Source: Lonicera japonica
Taxonomy: Eukaryota > Streptophyta > Magnoliopsida > Dipsacales > Caprifoliaceae
Length of the DNA stretch: 64,000 nucleotides
Assembly (NCBI GenBank): GCA_021464415.1
Contig: CM038467.1
Location: forward strand, 11,487,411-11,551,410
Direction of reading: 5' to 3'
Part shown: positions 22,868 to 35,504 of the stretch, piece by piece
Layout of the letters: the number at the start of each line of letters is the position of its first letter
Position numbering within the stretch: position 1 is the first letter of the stretch
Notes under the pieces: generated by a model
What the model saw: only the letters and a program-made list of their open reading frames with translations
The model's database searches: none
What the model was told of the DNA's origin: nothing
Position numbers and translations under genes: made by a program

Positions 22868-23000
22868 AAAACATATATTTAGAAAACTGTATCCCAAAAA
22901 ATACTTAATACTTAAACAACATGCAACCATAAATATATATTTAGAAAAATGTATACGCAACCTATTTAACTATTAAGTGCCGACCCGGGGGGGCGGAAGA
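22636..23000. repeat. Tandem duplication inside the Helitron, about 234-bp period
   Basis: The block running from AACATATATTTAGAAAACT through CAACCTATTTAACTATTAAG to a CCCGGGGGGG tract occurs at about 22636-22765 and again at about 22870-23000. An (AT)n run near 22830-22863 lies between the copies. A third, more diverged copy of the G-run context is at about 22240. Confidence 0.7.
22741..22782 (+). other. G-rich tract with quadruplex potential
   Basis: GGCCCGGGGGGG is followed by AGGGGGGGG-TGGAGGAGGAG, giving several G-runs of three or more in a small space. Related G-runs occur at about 22253-22262 and 22986-22993. They stand out in a region that is otherwise strongly AT-rich. Confidence 0.6.
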
Positions 23001-24325
23001 GGAGTTTGCTAAAGCCGAACTCGAGATACTAAAAGATATATTGGATCCGACCAGATTAAGATGATTTTTAATTGAAAGACTCGAATTTGCCCTCGTTTTA
23101 CCACTTCATTAAGGTCTTGTTGAGTTAATATGTCATCACTAATCATTCAATAATATATACAAAAATAAATGTTTTGAAAAATTAATATATCCCATTATTA
23201 TTACAATGACATTATATATTTATAAAATTTTAATTATAAATAGATGGTACCATTGGTATTAATGCTAGTTTACAAAAGTAATGTGCTCTAAAAAATATTT
23301 AAATTTGTAAAGGATTAAACATTTTGAGAGAAGAAAGGTGCCATTTGCCATCCGTATTCATTCACCATATATATAGCAGCATTACATATTTTCAAATTTT
23401 AATTATAAATATATGGTACCATTGGTAGTAACATTGGTTTACAAAAGTAATATATATTTTTTAAATAAAATAAAATAAACTATTTAAGTTTGTAAAAGAT
23501 TAAATAAAAACATTTATCTTTTTATATTTTTAACCTAAAAGAAGAATTAGGTTAGAATTGGATTTTAAACAAATAGATTGTGTAAAGTGATTTGAATATA
23601 GGTAAATGAAGAAAAAATATGTTTAAATAGAGAAAAGTGGGTTGCAATAGCTTTTCTTTAAATTTTTTTCTTTTATGCATAATTTTGTAAGCATTGATTA
23701 GTAAATTTCAAATATGAAATTTTTTATAATTTCTATCTTATATATTTAAAGTTAATGTATTTTAAATTTTAAAAATAAGTTAATGAGAGAAAAAAGTGGG
23801 AGAGATAGTAGATTGGTAGAATAAGAGAGAGAAAAAATTGTTGACTTACTTGATTTGATGGGTTTTTTTTTAAAACACATCTAATGGCCCAAAAAATATC
23901 TTGTTTATTATAACTAAATGTGAGCCATTTATTTGATAAATTGATGATGTGATGTTTCCTTCCCTTATAATATAGATAAATATGAATCTTCACCTTAACC
24001 TCATTATGTATATAGAAATATATATTGCTCTTTAAAATTTGGGTAATTTTGTTTCTATCCATTATGTCTTGCAGTTAATCCGCGCTGTTAAATTAATTCA
24101 CCTTACCCGTTAAGTTAATCCATGAACGTTGATAGACTGACAAAAAAATATTATTAATTTATTTTTTAAAATATTATTTTGAATAATAATTTAATACCTA
24201 AATATCTACTAAATTAATAAGTACAATCACTTTAAAATTTTAGATTTTAATATTATTAAATAATAGGTAAATTTTAATTAACTTGAAGCAAAATATCAAA
24301 AACAAAAATTAAACCATTTTGCTCC

Positions 24326-24625
24326 TTCTAGTTCAACACCACCGTTAAGATGTACTATAAGCACGCACCCAAAACTTGCAGAAACTTCATTGAACTCGCT
24401 CGCAAGGGTTACTACAACAACGCCAAATTCCACCGCATCATTAAGAATTTTATAATCCAAGGTGGGGATCCCACTCACATAAGAAGGGGTGGTGAATCTA
24501 TTTATGATCCAAAATTTAAGGAAAAGATAAACACAAAATTAAAGCATACCGGAGTTGGTATTTTATCCATGGCAAATGCTAGTCCAAATACAAATGGAAG
24601 CTAGTTCTTTATTAGTTCATTATGT
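24326..24625 (+). pseudogene. Cyclophilin (CYP18-2/PPIL1-like) pseudogene
   Basis: The intact family members are peptidyl-prolyl isomerases of the spliceosome. The frame reads [66 protein letters not shown], then a TAG where the family has Gln of NGSQFFIS, followed by FFIS in the same frame. This is a single C-to-T stop inside a conserved block. Similarity runs through several of the family's exon-sized blocks with no intron, suggesting a retrocopy. The first about 20 residues and everything after about residue 110 are missing. A TA repeat follows the break. It cannot make a full enzyme. Confidence 0.85.
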
Positions 24626-25814
24626 TAATTTTGTTGGTAACGGTGGGCCGGGAATTAATGGTGATATATATATATATGCTCGATGGACCATTAACCAAGA
24701 GGCTATATATATATATATATGTGTGTATGTATGCTTTATACACCCTCCCATCCAATTTGGGGTTTGTATTTTTTTTCGAAAAAAATACGTGCTGATATTT
24801 TCAAATTAATCAATCCACGCATAGCTGTAAACGCCCCCCCCCCCCCCCCCCCCAAAAAAAAAAAAAAACATTTGAAATATTTTGAAAGATTAATATGAAA
24901 AAAACTAAAAACGAATAATATTTGGAATAGGAATCTTAGTTAAAATGGAATCTAAATTTATACAATTATAAATTAATTTTAATTGGTGGATATGCTTATC
25001 AAGGGTAATATTGTGAAATTTTATACAAAATTTTCATGATTTAAAGGTGAATTAACTGCAAGATATGGTGGACAGAAACAAAATACTTGTAAATTTTCGA
25101 TTTCGTAAATTTACCCCTCGATTAAGATGATTTATATTAATTCATCAATTTAACAATTAAACAAATAATAAATGTCTATATATAATCAAACAGAAATCTC
25201 CCGGGAACTTTTAGATACATTCACTGATCCACATAAAAACGCTTTTCACCCCACTTTCAACATACCTAACTCATTTTATTCAACTCACCCCACTTTTTAT
25301 TTACAAACCAAACACCACCACCCCCCCCCCCCCCCCGGCAAACAAAAAAAACTATGTTCACCCTTTGTCTTGATACCTGTTTCCATCGTTTTGAAACCCA
25401 TGTCCATTGTACACAATACTAGACTATTTGTTGAAATTTCTCATCCAATTTGGAGCTACCAAAATTTATTACTTGCACAGGAAACTATGGGGCATTTATT
25501 ATTAACAAATAAATTTTAAGGTAAATTACAGATGAATCAGGATAATTAAGGACTGTGTTATAAAAAAGAAAAAAATAATAATAAGGAAATATATACAAAT
25601 TCTTTAATTCAAAATTATAGATTTGACATTAAATGTTTGATTAATGTTTCAGAAGCCTATACTTGTAATCTACTCTCAACCGCACTAAACATCGCCATAT
25701 TTACAAAGATAAAATTGTAAGATGGCTTTCATTAACTTCCTAGCCTTAAATTATCATCCAATCGCTTCCTCCGCCTCATTTTCTTGCTAACTCTCTGATT
25801 TGCCCACCGGCAAC
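24626..25814. other. AT-rich spacer with homopolymer tracts
   Basis: No gene. It holds TA repeats (24664-24722), a run of 20 C followed by 16 A (24834-24869), and a 16-C run (25321-25336). The frame at 25172-25519 spans the C-run and has no recognisable domain. Confidence 0.55.
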
Positions 25815-26511
25815 TGTTGTATAGATTGTAACATAAATAATTATTAAGTAATAAATTCAATGAAGGTATAAAATGAAGGGATAGAATCCTACATTGAAAG
25901 TTTTAATAACTTTGAAGGTATTTATATATTGTCAATTATATGCTTAAAATATCTTAAATGGTGAATAGAAGAGTGTGCTTTTTAATTAGAGCACACTACA
26001 ATCAGGCCTCGGATTGCAAATATTATTTTAATTTGTTTTGCCCCTTTGATGATGTGCAAACCAGAGACTTTTATAATATCTTTTAAGATCGATCTTCGTC
26101 CAAAGCATATATTGACACGACAATCAGGTTTTGGATTGTAGGCCTTTTGCTTGACGGTTATTGATAGTTTGGTTGTTTAATTTCCCAACTGAATAAAACT
26201 GTTCTTGTCAAAAGCCATGACTTTTGGGATAATAACTGCCACTAAAATTGTCTTTATTCCATCTATAAAACACTATCATTCCCTCCTTCAAAGTTAGACT
26301 CTTATCTTCTCTACTTTCTTGTAAATAAAGAAATAAGAAATCTGCATAGAGATTGTAGATTTTTGCTTCATGCTTTGTTGTATCCTTAAGGCAAATTTGA
26401 CCCAAATACATAAATAAAGTGGGACAAATATTGTCTTAAAGATAGTGATACAATCGCTCCTCAAATCTTAATTTCTGATTTTTTCCTTCTAGTTTTATAG
26501 ATTAAATAACA
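25815..26511 (+). repeat. 5' LTR (697 bp)
   Basis: It begins TGTTGTATAG and ends AAATAACA, so the tips are TGTT...AACA. By eye it differs from the 3' LTR at about 56 of 697 positions (about 8%), mostly transitions, with no length difference. Confidence 0.9.
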
Positions 26512-29500
26512 ATTTTAAGACAATATTTGTATAATGGAAGGCTCATCAGAAATTGCGGCTCTCAAAATTCTGAATCAAGATTTCATCAAACTGAACAGAT
26601 TTGACGGAACCAATTTCACCCGCTGGCAAGACAAGATGGTATTCCTTCTTACACAATTGAAGATTTCTTACATACTCAATTTGAACCTATAGCCATTTCC
26701 ACCCAAATCTAAAGAATATACTGATCATATCAAAGAGGAGCGAAAAAAATGAGAAGAAAACAAACTCGTGTGCCGAGAACACATTCTAAACAGACTCTCG
26801 GACCGTCTCTACGATCTTTTCGCTCCAATAAAATCTACTCGTCAAATTTAGAATTCTCTTGAGGCAAAATACAAAACTGAGAAGATCGGAACAGATAATA
26901 TTATAACTTTAAAGTATTTCGAATTTAAGATGATTGATAATCGTTTTATTGTATATCAAATCAATGATTTACAAATCATTGTAAGCAAACTTCAGGATCT
27001 AAAAACTGAAGTTCCTGAATTAATTCAAGTTGGTGCAATCATTGCAAAATTGCCATTAACTTGGAATGATTATAGGAAAAAATTATTACATATGACCGAA
27101 TATTTTACTTTGGAGAAACTTGATAAAGATTTGCGAATTAAAGAAGAAAATTAAATTTGGGATAGCATACATCCTAGTTCAAATATCAATAATGTAAACT
27201 ACAATGGGTCAAAATCGCGCAAGTTTATCAAAGTAAAAAAAATAAAGCTTGAAGAAACAGTTTGTTCTTGGTAGTTTGAAAAGGGAAGATATGGGTTGTT
27301 TTCATTGTGGGAAATCAGGTCACTTTATGCGACAATGCAGTTTTTTAAAGAAATAAAAAATTGTAAAACTTTTAACATTGCAAATGTAGTGGAAGAAGAT
27401 CTAGTTGCTATGGTTTCTGCGATGCAAATCGGTATGGTTATCGAACTTAATATGGCAGCGGTTACAAAGAGTACTTCAGACTGGTGGTTTGATTCTGGTG
27501 TAACAATTCATGTGTGTAACAATAAAGACTAATTTAAAACTTATGAAGAAGTAGAAAATGGTCAAGAAGTGCTAGTGGGGAACGGGAATACAGTCAAAGT
27601 TGAAGGGAAGAAAAAGTATAACTCGTGTTTACTTCTGGAAAAAGGCTTGCCTTGACGAATGTACATCATGTTCCAGAAGTTAAAAAAAACTTAGCGTCTG
27701 CAACTATAGTTTGTAAGAACGGCTTAAAAGTTGTTTTAGAATCTGAGAAATTAATTTTGTCCAAAAATAGTGTGTTTGTTGGGAAGGGATACTCTTGTAA
27801 TGGGATGGTTAAATTAAGTATTAATGAAATAATGCCTTCTACCTATATTATTGATTCTTGTTCTTGCACATTTAATTTTTGGATCATTAAAATACATGTC
27901 CAAAAATGGTTTTATTTCTTTTCGTGATGACAGTAACAAGAATTTTGAAATTTGCTTGCAAGCAAAAATTACAAAGAAACCATTTCCAAAGTCTGAAAGA
28001 AATTCAGAAATTTTAGAATTGGTGCATTATGATATTTGTGAGTTAAATGGTATTTTAACTAGAAGAGAAAAATGATACTTCATTACCTTTATCGATGATT
28101 GTTCTAGATATACACATGTATATTTAATGGCTCATAAAGACGAGGCTTTTAATATGTTTAAAATATATAAAGCTGAAGTCAAAAATCAGAAAGGTAAAAG
28201 AATTAATGTCATTTGATCCGATAGAAAAGAATAATATTTTCTAAATGAGTTCTCTAAATATTGTGAGGATCATGGTATTATCCATCAGAAAACTGCACCT
28301 TACAGACCACAACAAAATGGTTTGGCATAAAGGAAAAATATAACATTTGTAAATATGGTAAATGCAATGATTTTAAATGCCAAAGCCCCTTATAATTTAT
28401 GGGGTGAAGCATTATTAACTGCATGTCATTTACATAATCGAATTCCTTTTAGGAAAACTCATACTTGTCTTTATGAAATATGGAGAGGAAGAAAACCAAA
28501 CCTAGGTTATCTTCATGTGTAGGGGTGTTTTGCTTATTATCGGCTTACTAATCCGAAAAGAACAAAATTATGACCAAGAGCAATCAAAAGTATTTTTATT
28601 TGCAATGTAGAAAATTCAAAAGCTTATATATTGTTATATTTAAATTTTAACGCTGTAGTTGAATCAAGAGACGTGAAATTTATTGAAAATAAATTCCATA
28701 ATGATCATAATGTAGAACCAAGTTCTACACCTTTACCTCTTACAAGTTTTGATTCAAATACGTATATAAGTAATAAAAGAAACAATAAAGAAAATATGAC
28801 AGAAGTTAAGAGAAACCAAAGAGCAAGAAAAGAAAAGTTTATAGGACCAGATTTTATCTCATCTCAAGCAATTGTTTTTCTCGTTAAAAGTTCTATAAAC
28901 GAAATTTATAATAAAATACCTTTTGTACTTAACATTGATAATAATCCTAAAACATTTCAAGAAACGATAACTTCTAGAGATGCCTCATTTTGGAAAGAAG
29001 CGATAAATGATGAGATGGACTCAATTACATCAAATAATACTTGGAATCTAGTAAATTTACCTGCAGGATCTAAACCTATAGAATGTAAATGGGCATTTAA
29101 AAGGAAATGAAATACAGATGGATCTATTCAAACTTTTAAAGTAAGATTAGTAGCAAAAGGTTTTAGACAAAAGGAAGGTATAGATTTTTTCAATACTTAT
29201 GCACCTGTTGCAAGCATTACTTCTATTCGAGTTCTATTTGCCTCAATATATAACATGTATGTTCATCAAATGGACGTAAAAACTGTATTTTTAAATAAAG
29301 ACCTTAATGAAAAAGTGTATATGGAACAGCCAGAGGGTTTCGTTCTACCCGATAATGAACGAAAAGTTTGCAAATTAATTAAGTCACTTTATGACTTAAA
29401 ATAAGCACCAAGACAATGGCACAAAAAATTCCACACTGTAATTTTGTCTAATGATTTTAGACATAATAGTGATGATAAATGTATTTATTATAAATTCACT

Positions 29501-30997
29501 AAAGATTTTGGTGTAATAATATGCCTTTATGTATATGACATGTTGATCTTTGGGACAAACATGAAAGGTATATAATAAACTAAAAAGTATCTAACTCTAA
29601 ACTTCAAAATGAAAGATTTAAATGAAATATATACTATTTTGGGAATTAAAGTAAGGAAACATAGTAGGGGTTATTCATTGTCACAATCTTATTATCTAAA
29701 AAATGTCTTTCTTAAGTTTAAATATCTTTCATTCGAAAAAGCAAATACTCCTTATGACTCTAGTGTGAAATTAATAGAAAATACAGGAAAGACAATTGCT
29801 CAACTTGAATATACAAGTGTTATTGGTAACATGATGTATGCTATGCATTGTACTATACTAGATATTGCGTTTACAGTTTGTAAATTGTCAAGATATACTA
29901 GCAATCCTAGTAATGATCATTAGAAAGTAATTGGAAGAGTTCTTGGATATCTCAAAAGAACCATAAAATTATTTATTTTTTATTCCAACTTTCCATCAGT
30001 TTTAGAAGGATATACAGATGCTAGTTGGATCACTAATACAAGTGACAACAAATCAACTTCCAGGTGGATCTTTACTTTAGGAGGATAAGCCATATCATGG
30101 GCTTCTAAGAAACAAACTTCTATTTCTCACTCCAAAATGGACTCCGAATTTATAACATTAGCAAGTGCAGGCAAAAAAGCGGAATGGTTAAAAAACATGT
30201 TATTGGATATAGAGTTGTGGCCACAACCAATGCCAGCCATTTCTTTGCACTACGATAGTCAAGCAACTATGTCAAAAGCTTATAGTAATATTTATAATGG
30301 AAAGTCTAAACACATAAGCTTGATACATGAATATGTTAAACAACTAGTTCTAAATGGTATCATTACCATTGTTTAGGTAAAGTCAAGTAATAATTTGGCA
30401 GATCCTTTTACAAAAGGGTTACCAAAAGAACTAGTAAAGTCTACAACAATCAGAATGGAACTTCACCCATTTACTTAAATCACCAGTAACGGTAACCCAA
30501 CTTTAATTAAATTTAGATTTAATATAAAAGTTTAATGCGTAATAATAAGTTATTGATTTGTGATTAAGGAAGCATTATATTAATATCATAATGTTAACTG
30601 TTACGATTTGTGAGGTTGAGCATAATACTTTTAATGAAGTTTTGTCTTAAGTAACAGAGATAAATAAAACTTCACATATATAAACATAAGGATTGGTGCC
30701 GCTTCTAGCAAGAATATGTGATATTCTTATAAATGTTTATGAAACCAGGATTGAGCACAAGGTCATATGGTGCTATTTTGGTATGCATTTCTTTATTAGA
30801 TATGATATAGTCATGTGTATTTTAATTTCCAGTTTTAATATAAAAAAGACATGGTTTAAGCCAAGGCCATCACTATCTTCATTAAAGCTTTGAATATTAA
30901 AATATAAATTTAAGGTTTAATTTATAAAATATATTCTTGTATGCGTGACTATATGTTTGAGAAGATTAAGATAGAATGTTACAATCTAGTGGGGGAT

Positions 30998-31694
30998 TGT
31001 TGTATAGATTGTAACATAAACAATTATTAAGTAATGAATTCAATGAAGGTATAAAAGGAATGAATAGAATCCCTCATTGAAAGTTTTAATAACTTTGAAA
31101 GTATTTATATATTGTCAATTATATGCTTAAAATATCTTGAATGGTGAATAGAAAAGTGTGTTTTTTAATTAGAGCACATTGCAATCAGGCCCCGGATTGC
31201 AAATATTATTTTAATTTGTTTTGCCCTCTTGATGATGTGCAAACCAGAGACTTTTGTAACACCTTTCAAGATCGATCTTCGTCCAAAGCATTTATTGACA
31301 CGGCAATTAGGTTCTGGATTGCAGGTCTTTTGCTTGACGATTATTGATAGTTTGGTTGTTTAATTTTTCAACTGAATAAAACTATTTTTGTCAAAAGCCA
31401 TGACTTTTGGGATAATAACTGCCACTAAAATTGTCTCTATTCCATCTATAAAACTCTATCATTCCCTCCTTCAAAGATAGATTATTCTCTTCTTTACTTT
31501 TCTATAAATAAAGAAATAAGAAATTTACATAGAGATTGCAGATTTTTGCTTCATGCTTTGTTGTATCCTGGAGGCAAATTTGACCCAAATACATAAATAA
31601 AGTGGGACAAATATTGTCTTAAATATAGCGATACAATTGCGCCTCAGAGCCTAATTTTTGATTTCTTCCTTCTAGTTTTACAGATTAAATAACA
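30998..31694 (+). repeat. 3' LTR (697 bp)
   Basis: It has the same tips and length as the 5' LTR and follows the polypurine tract directly. The about 8% divergence implies insertion some millions of years ago, depending on the substitution rate used. Confidence 0.9.
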
Positions 31695-32989
31695 ACGACA
31701 ACTTTCTAATTTCCATGAAAATCGTTGGTTTGGAGAATTTATGTAAAAGGCGGCAATCAACGGGTTGGAGGAGTTAGCTAAAAAAATTAGGCCTTGTTTG
31801 CAATGCCTTTTTTTTTTTTTTTTAATATTTGGTGGGGTAAAAAGGAAGGATAGGTAGGTGGCCGGGATTAACATCACTAAAATTCTCTGCCTCAGAGAAA
31901 ATGCATGAAATATATATATATATATATATGTATGAAAAAAAAAGTTTTAATGTTGAGAAAGTGATATTAAAAAATATTAAAAATGAAAATGTCTTCCAAT
32001 GTTTTTAATATATAAACCCTTATTATTATTTTTTTGTAACTTGTGTGTGTGTGTGTGTGTTTTTGTACATTTGCTTATATAATTAATTTTTTATCACTCT
32101 TAACCACCGGGACAAAACCTGAAAATATACGATTTTTGTGCTATTATTATTCCTTGTAAATAAAAAATAATTATTTAGTATTAATCAAGCCCCACTAAAT
32201 TTAAATTCTACCTCTGCCATTGTTATAAGCTAGTAATGCTATTCGTCCCAAAAAAATTCCAAAAGTTCAATCTGAGAGTAAGTTTTAATTCATCCAACCA
32301 CTTAACACTTAATATCGCTCTTTCCTAAATTTCAATGTAGACGTATGCTTCTAATGTGTTTAGATACAATTTTGTTGACACATTTTTTTAGATTAAATAG
32401 TATTTTTCTTTTTTTACTTATGTATGCGTTAATTTGATACATGCATGCCACTCATCATTCAATAAAAAAAATTTAAAGTACTAACATCTATGTTGCTCAC
32501 CATTTTTTCTCTCTTCCAAATATGTCAATGATCTACTATATATTTTACAATACAACTTTTGAAATTTCGAGAGATGAATATATTATTCCTCATATCATAC
32601 TGAGCCCCGGAGAAATTTCATTATAATTTTTTAACTAATAATATATATTATTCTTACTATCTTAAATGAGCCATCTTATGTAGCACAATGAAACATCAAG
32701 ATGAGAGAAAGAAAAGTTAACGTGTTTTATATTATGCACACTAAGTCGCTCCTGACCATTTGTAAATTCCAGGCAAAACTCAAAAAAATAGGCTTTTATA
32801 AATAGATAAATTATTTTTTATATATTAAAAAAACAATTTCATTTCAATGATAATAATTTATATGGCACAAAAAATACATTACAATTACAAAAAATTCTGC
32901 AAAATACCTTTCAATTAAATATCAAATTCTCTCTTATTACTTTAAAATCAATATGAATGAAAGAAAAAATATTAGTGCCCCTCTAATTC
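31695..32989. other. AT-rich spacer
   Basis: No gene. It contains a T-run (31807-31823), a TA repeat (about 31911-31930) and a (GT)n run (32042-32060). Relics of hAT-like tips (for example GAGCCCCGGAGAAATTTC near 32602) are too decayed to bound. Confidence 0.5.
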
Positions 32990-33381
32990 GGACTTAGCTC
33001 CCCTCCATTACACCATCCATCCAATTTCCTCCAATGAAGTTTAGTTGGAAACTTAAACGGATTAATTTTTTAACAAAACTTGGTAAGATGATCTATAACA
33101 ATGACTAGATCATCTCCACAAAATTTCATCAAAAATTTCAAACCGGAAATAGGTGAGATGATCTTTAAAAATTTTAATGGTCGAAAATGAATATATTTAT
33201 TAAAATTTTAATACACCTACTTCAGGTTTGAATTTCTTGATGAAATTTTGTGGAGATGATCTATACTCATTGTAGAGATCATCTCCACCAAGTTTCGTGA
33301 AAAAATTCATCTGTTTAAACCTCCAACTAAACTCCATTGGAGGAAATTGGATGGAAGGTGTAATGGAGGGGAGTCAAGTCC
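32990..33381. mobile_element. MULE-type MITE, 392 bp, exact 9-bp target duplication
   Basis: Target duplication CTCTAATTC at 32981-32989 and 33382-33390. The tips are GGACTTAGCTCCCCTCCATT and, read from the right, GGACTTGACTCCCCTCCATT. The inverted repeats extend over 100 bp and include TTTCCTCCAATG. Further in, each arm carries an AAATTTCATCAAAAATT or GATGATCT module that also recurs in the elements at 38.7 and 39.6 kb. Confidence 0.85.
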
Positions 33382-33390
33382 CTCTAATTC

Positions 33391-33917
33391 TATCTAGTAG
33401 AACGAGAAGATTTAGATTGAATGTAGGAAGAAAGATCACAGAAGAATTAAAGAACTATTTTCCTACATGCAATTATAACTTTTGAAGCCTAAGTTTTTTT
33501 CTTAGAAGAAGTTTTGTTATTAATTAAAAACTTTTAATTTTTTAATATATATATAAACAAATATTTATACTTTTCTAAAATTTTAAACCCTGAGCAGTCA
33601 CTTCGTTAGTCCTGCCCCATGACTGCTATGCACACTACATAACATGGTATGCAAAGTTAGTGCATTTAAAATGGTTAGAATAGTATTATTTTATTTTTTT
33701 AACTTTTGCCCCTCGTCACATTAAAACCTCCAAAACACTGTTAATTTTGTCGTCAAAATTAAATGGGAGGACTTTAATTTATAGAATAAAATCTCAACGT
33801 TCTAATACACTTGTTTAATATATAAGACTAGTTTAACTCTCGAATCAAACTCAAATAATACCATGGAAGATAAAAATTGTATACGGATTTTCAATTAGGC
33901 CCACTTTGGGATTCTCT
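33391..33917. other. Spacer
   Basis: No gene; the frame at 33297-33485 is generated by the MITE end. Nothing else is recognisable. Confidence 0.5.
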
Positions 33918-34398
33918 TGTTATGGTCGGTCTATAATCTAAAATCTTTAGGCCCATCTTCATTATAAATGAGAGATTGTCTAGCCAAGCAAGATATTCCG
34001 ATACAACAGCCGACCGCTATCTGGCTACTATAGCTAGCCGATCAATGTGTGTGAACTTAGTGACGACTGAGCAATCTTGGTGGGCCAACGATTAATAGGA
34101 AAATTGAGCTAGAGAATAAGTGAAGGAAAATAATCACTTATACAAGTATGAATAGAGTTAGGGATTGCCGTTATTGTAAAGTAGTGCTCAAGTTTATTAT
34201 TTGTAGTAATTTCCATATCCTAGTAACTCTAATGTAATCCTATCCTATACATATAAATAGGAAAGAAAAATTCACAGCTAGAGATAATTAATTCCTCTCT
34301 ACACTCTCCCACACATTCTCATTCTTCCTCTAGTATTCCATTTATTTTCAGTTTATTGTTCTATTGTTGGTTAATACTATTCATCTCCAACTCCAACA
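33918..34398 (+). mobile_element. Probable solo LTR
   Basis: The 481-bp segment starts TGTTATGG and ends CCAACA (TGTT...AACA tips). It has a TATA-like ATACATATAAATAGG (about 34247-34261) in its last third, followed by a CT-rich R/U5-like leader. This is the layout of a plant LTR promoter. I found no second copy and no 5-bp target duplication, so the call rests on tips and promoter layout only. Confidence 0.4.
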
Positions 34399-35504
34399 TT
34401 TTTTGGTTGTCAATCAACCTAACTAGACTGATTCTCTTCAAATTGAGCTTAGTTAATTTTTAGCCACTCAGAAATACTTAATTCATCCTCTTTAAATTAA
34501 TCTGTAAAAGAAAAATGAAAAATAATTGTTAACAAAACTACATTAGTTGGAGACTGGAATCTACGCATACTTAAACCCGCAACCCAAAGTAGTCAAGTAC
34601 CGGACAAAATAGAGAAAATAAATTAATAAATAGAGAGGGTAAAGCTGCTTTGCTTAATTTCCTTCCTTTCAATATGCGTCCTTGGTTTAAAGTTTTCATC
34701 TTTATTGAATGATCCACTATATATATATATATATGTACTTCAAACTCAAGGGGCATCTTTTGATTTCGAATCTCTGCAATGTCCATGTTAATATTGAATC
34801 ATATGTTCAGTCAAATGGGACATTTCGCGATCTTATTTAAAAGTATATAAGCTTGAGGACTACTCGCATTTTTAATCTCAATTAAGGGTGTATCTAGACT
34901 TGACGGACCAAAATTTAGTCCAATATAATAAAAAAATTGAAGTAGTAGTCATAAAGTAAGAAAAGAATTTAGTATATTGAATATACTTCTGTCCATCCTC
35001 TAAGGTCCGCCCTCTAGTTGTTGTTTTAGTTTAACTTTTAAAAATAAAATAAAAATTAAGCTACTAAATCTAGCATCATTCAAACGAATTTCTGGTATTA
35101 GCTATTGATTGATGTTTTAAAGATCAACTTTAAGTAAATGGCAGCCCAATGCTCTTTTTGTCTTTTGCTTCATGATCTAATTTTTGTGTATTATTTGCCT
35201 ATCCAAGATTATGCATGATTAATATTCGATGCTCTTCATTTGTAATATTAGACAAGGCTTCTGACTAATTATATAAAAAGGTACACATAATTGGCTTGCT
35301 AATGAATGATATGCATGCTGGTCTTAGTAGATGCATTCCTAAAGTTCAGATTAATTATGAAGGCAATTTGTTTTCAGAACAAAGTGCATGAACAATTTGT
35401 GTCCTTAGTGGAATAGTTCTTTATTTCGAAGTATGCCAATTTCACCCATTACTTCTTTGTGTCCCAGTTCAAATACTTTTCACAAATTTTGACCATTGAA
35501 AGTT
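34399..35504. other. AT-rich spacer
   Basis: No gene or clear repeat. A TA repeat lies at about 34718-34733. Confidence 0.5.

Larger units (their letters stand above)
22118..23976 (-). mobile_element. Helitron-type element, about 1.86 kb
   Basis: Read on the minus strand it starts TCTATATTATAAGGGAAGG after an A (5' end at 23976) and ends CTAG before a T (3' end at 22118). Insertion between A and T with TC...CTRR ends is the Helitron signature. The expected 3' hairpin is decayed (GGCACGG survives, its partner does not). The interior has no Rep/helicase frame, so it would be non-autonomous. It contains several repeated blocks: TGTATACGCAACCTATTTAA occurs at about 22709 and 22950, and TACCATTGGTAGTAAC-type blocks at about 22530, 23245 and 23415. 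Confidence 0.6.
25815..31694 (+). mobile_element. Complete but inactivated Ty1/copia retrotransposon with two LTRs
   Basis: The element is 5880 bp. Order of parts: 5' LTR; gag from ATG 26534; an intact CCHC knuckle CFHCGKSGHFMRQC (27297-27338); a protease site region WWFDSGVT (about 27482); integrase pieces (27900-28620); reverse transcriptase (about 28950-29600); RNase H (about 30010-30430); polypurine tract with GTGGGGGAT (about 30989-30997); 3' LTR. Many in-frame stops occur in gag and pol, and the catalytic RT box reads YVYDM instead of YVDDM, losing one Asp. I saw no canonical methionine-tRNA primer site right after the 5' LTR. No clean 5-bp target duplication adjoins the LTR ends, though CAACT occurs close to both flanks. 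Confidence 0.92.

Noticed and set aside
25172..25519. 115-codon frame spanning a C-homopolymer
   Set aside because: Composition-driven, with no domain and no splice context.
25810..31700. CAACT near both ends of the second copia element as target duplication
   Set aside because: It overlaps the left LTR tip and is displaced by several bases on the right, so it is not a clean 5-bp duplication.
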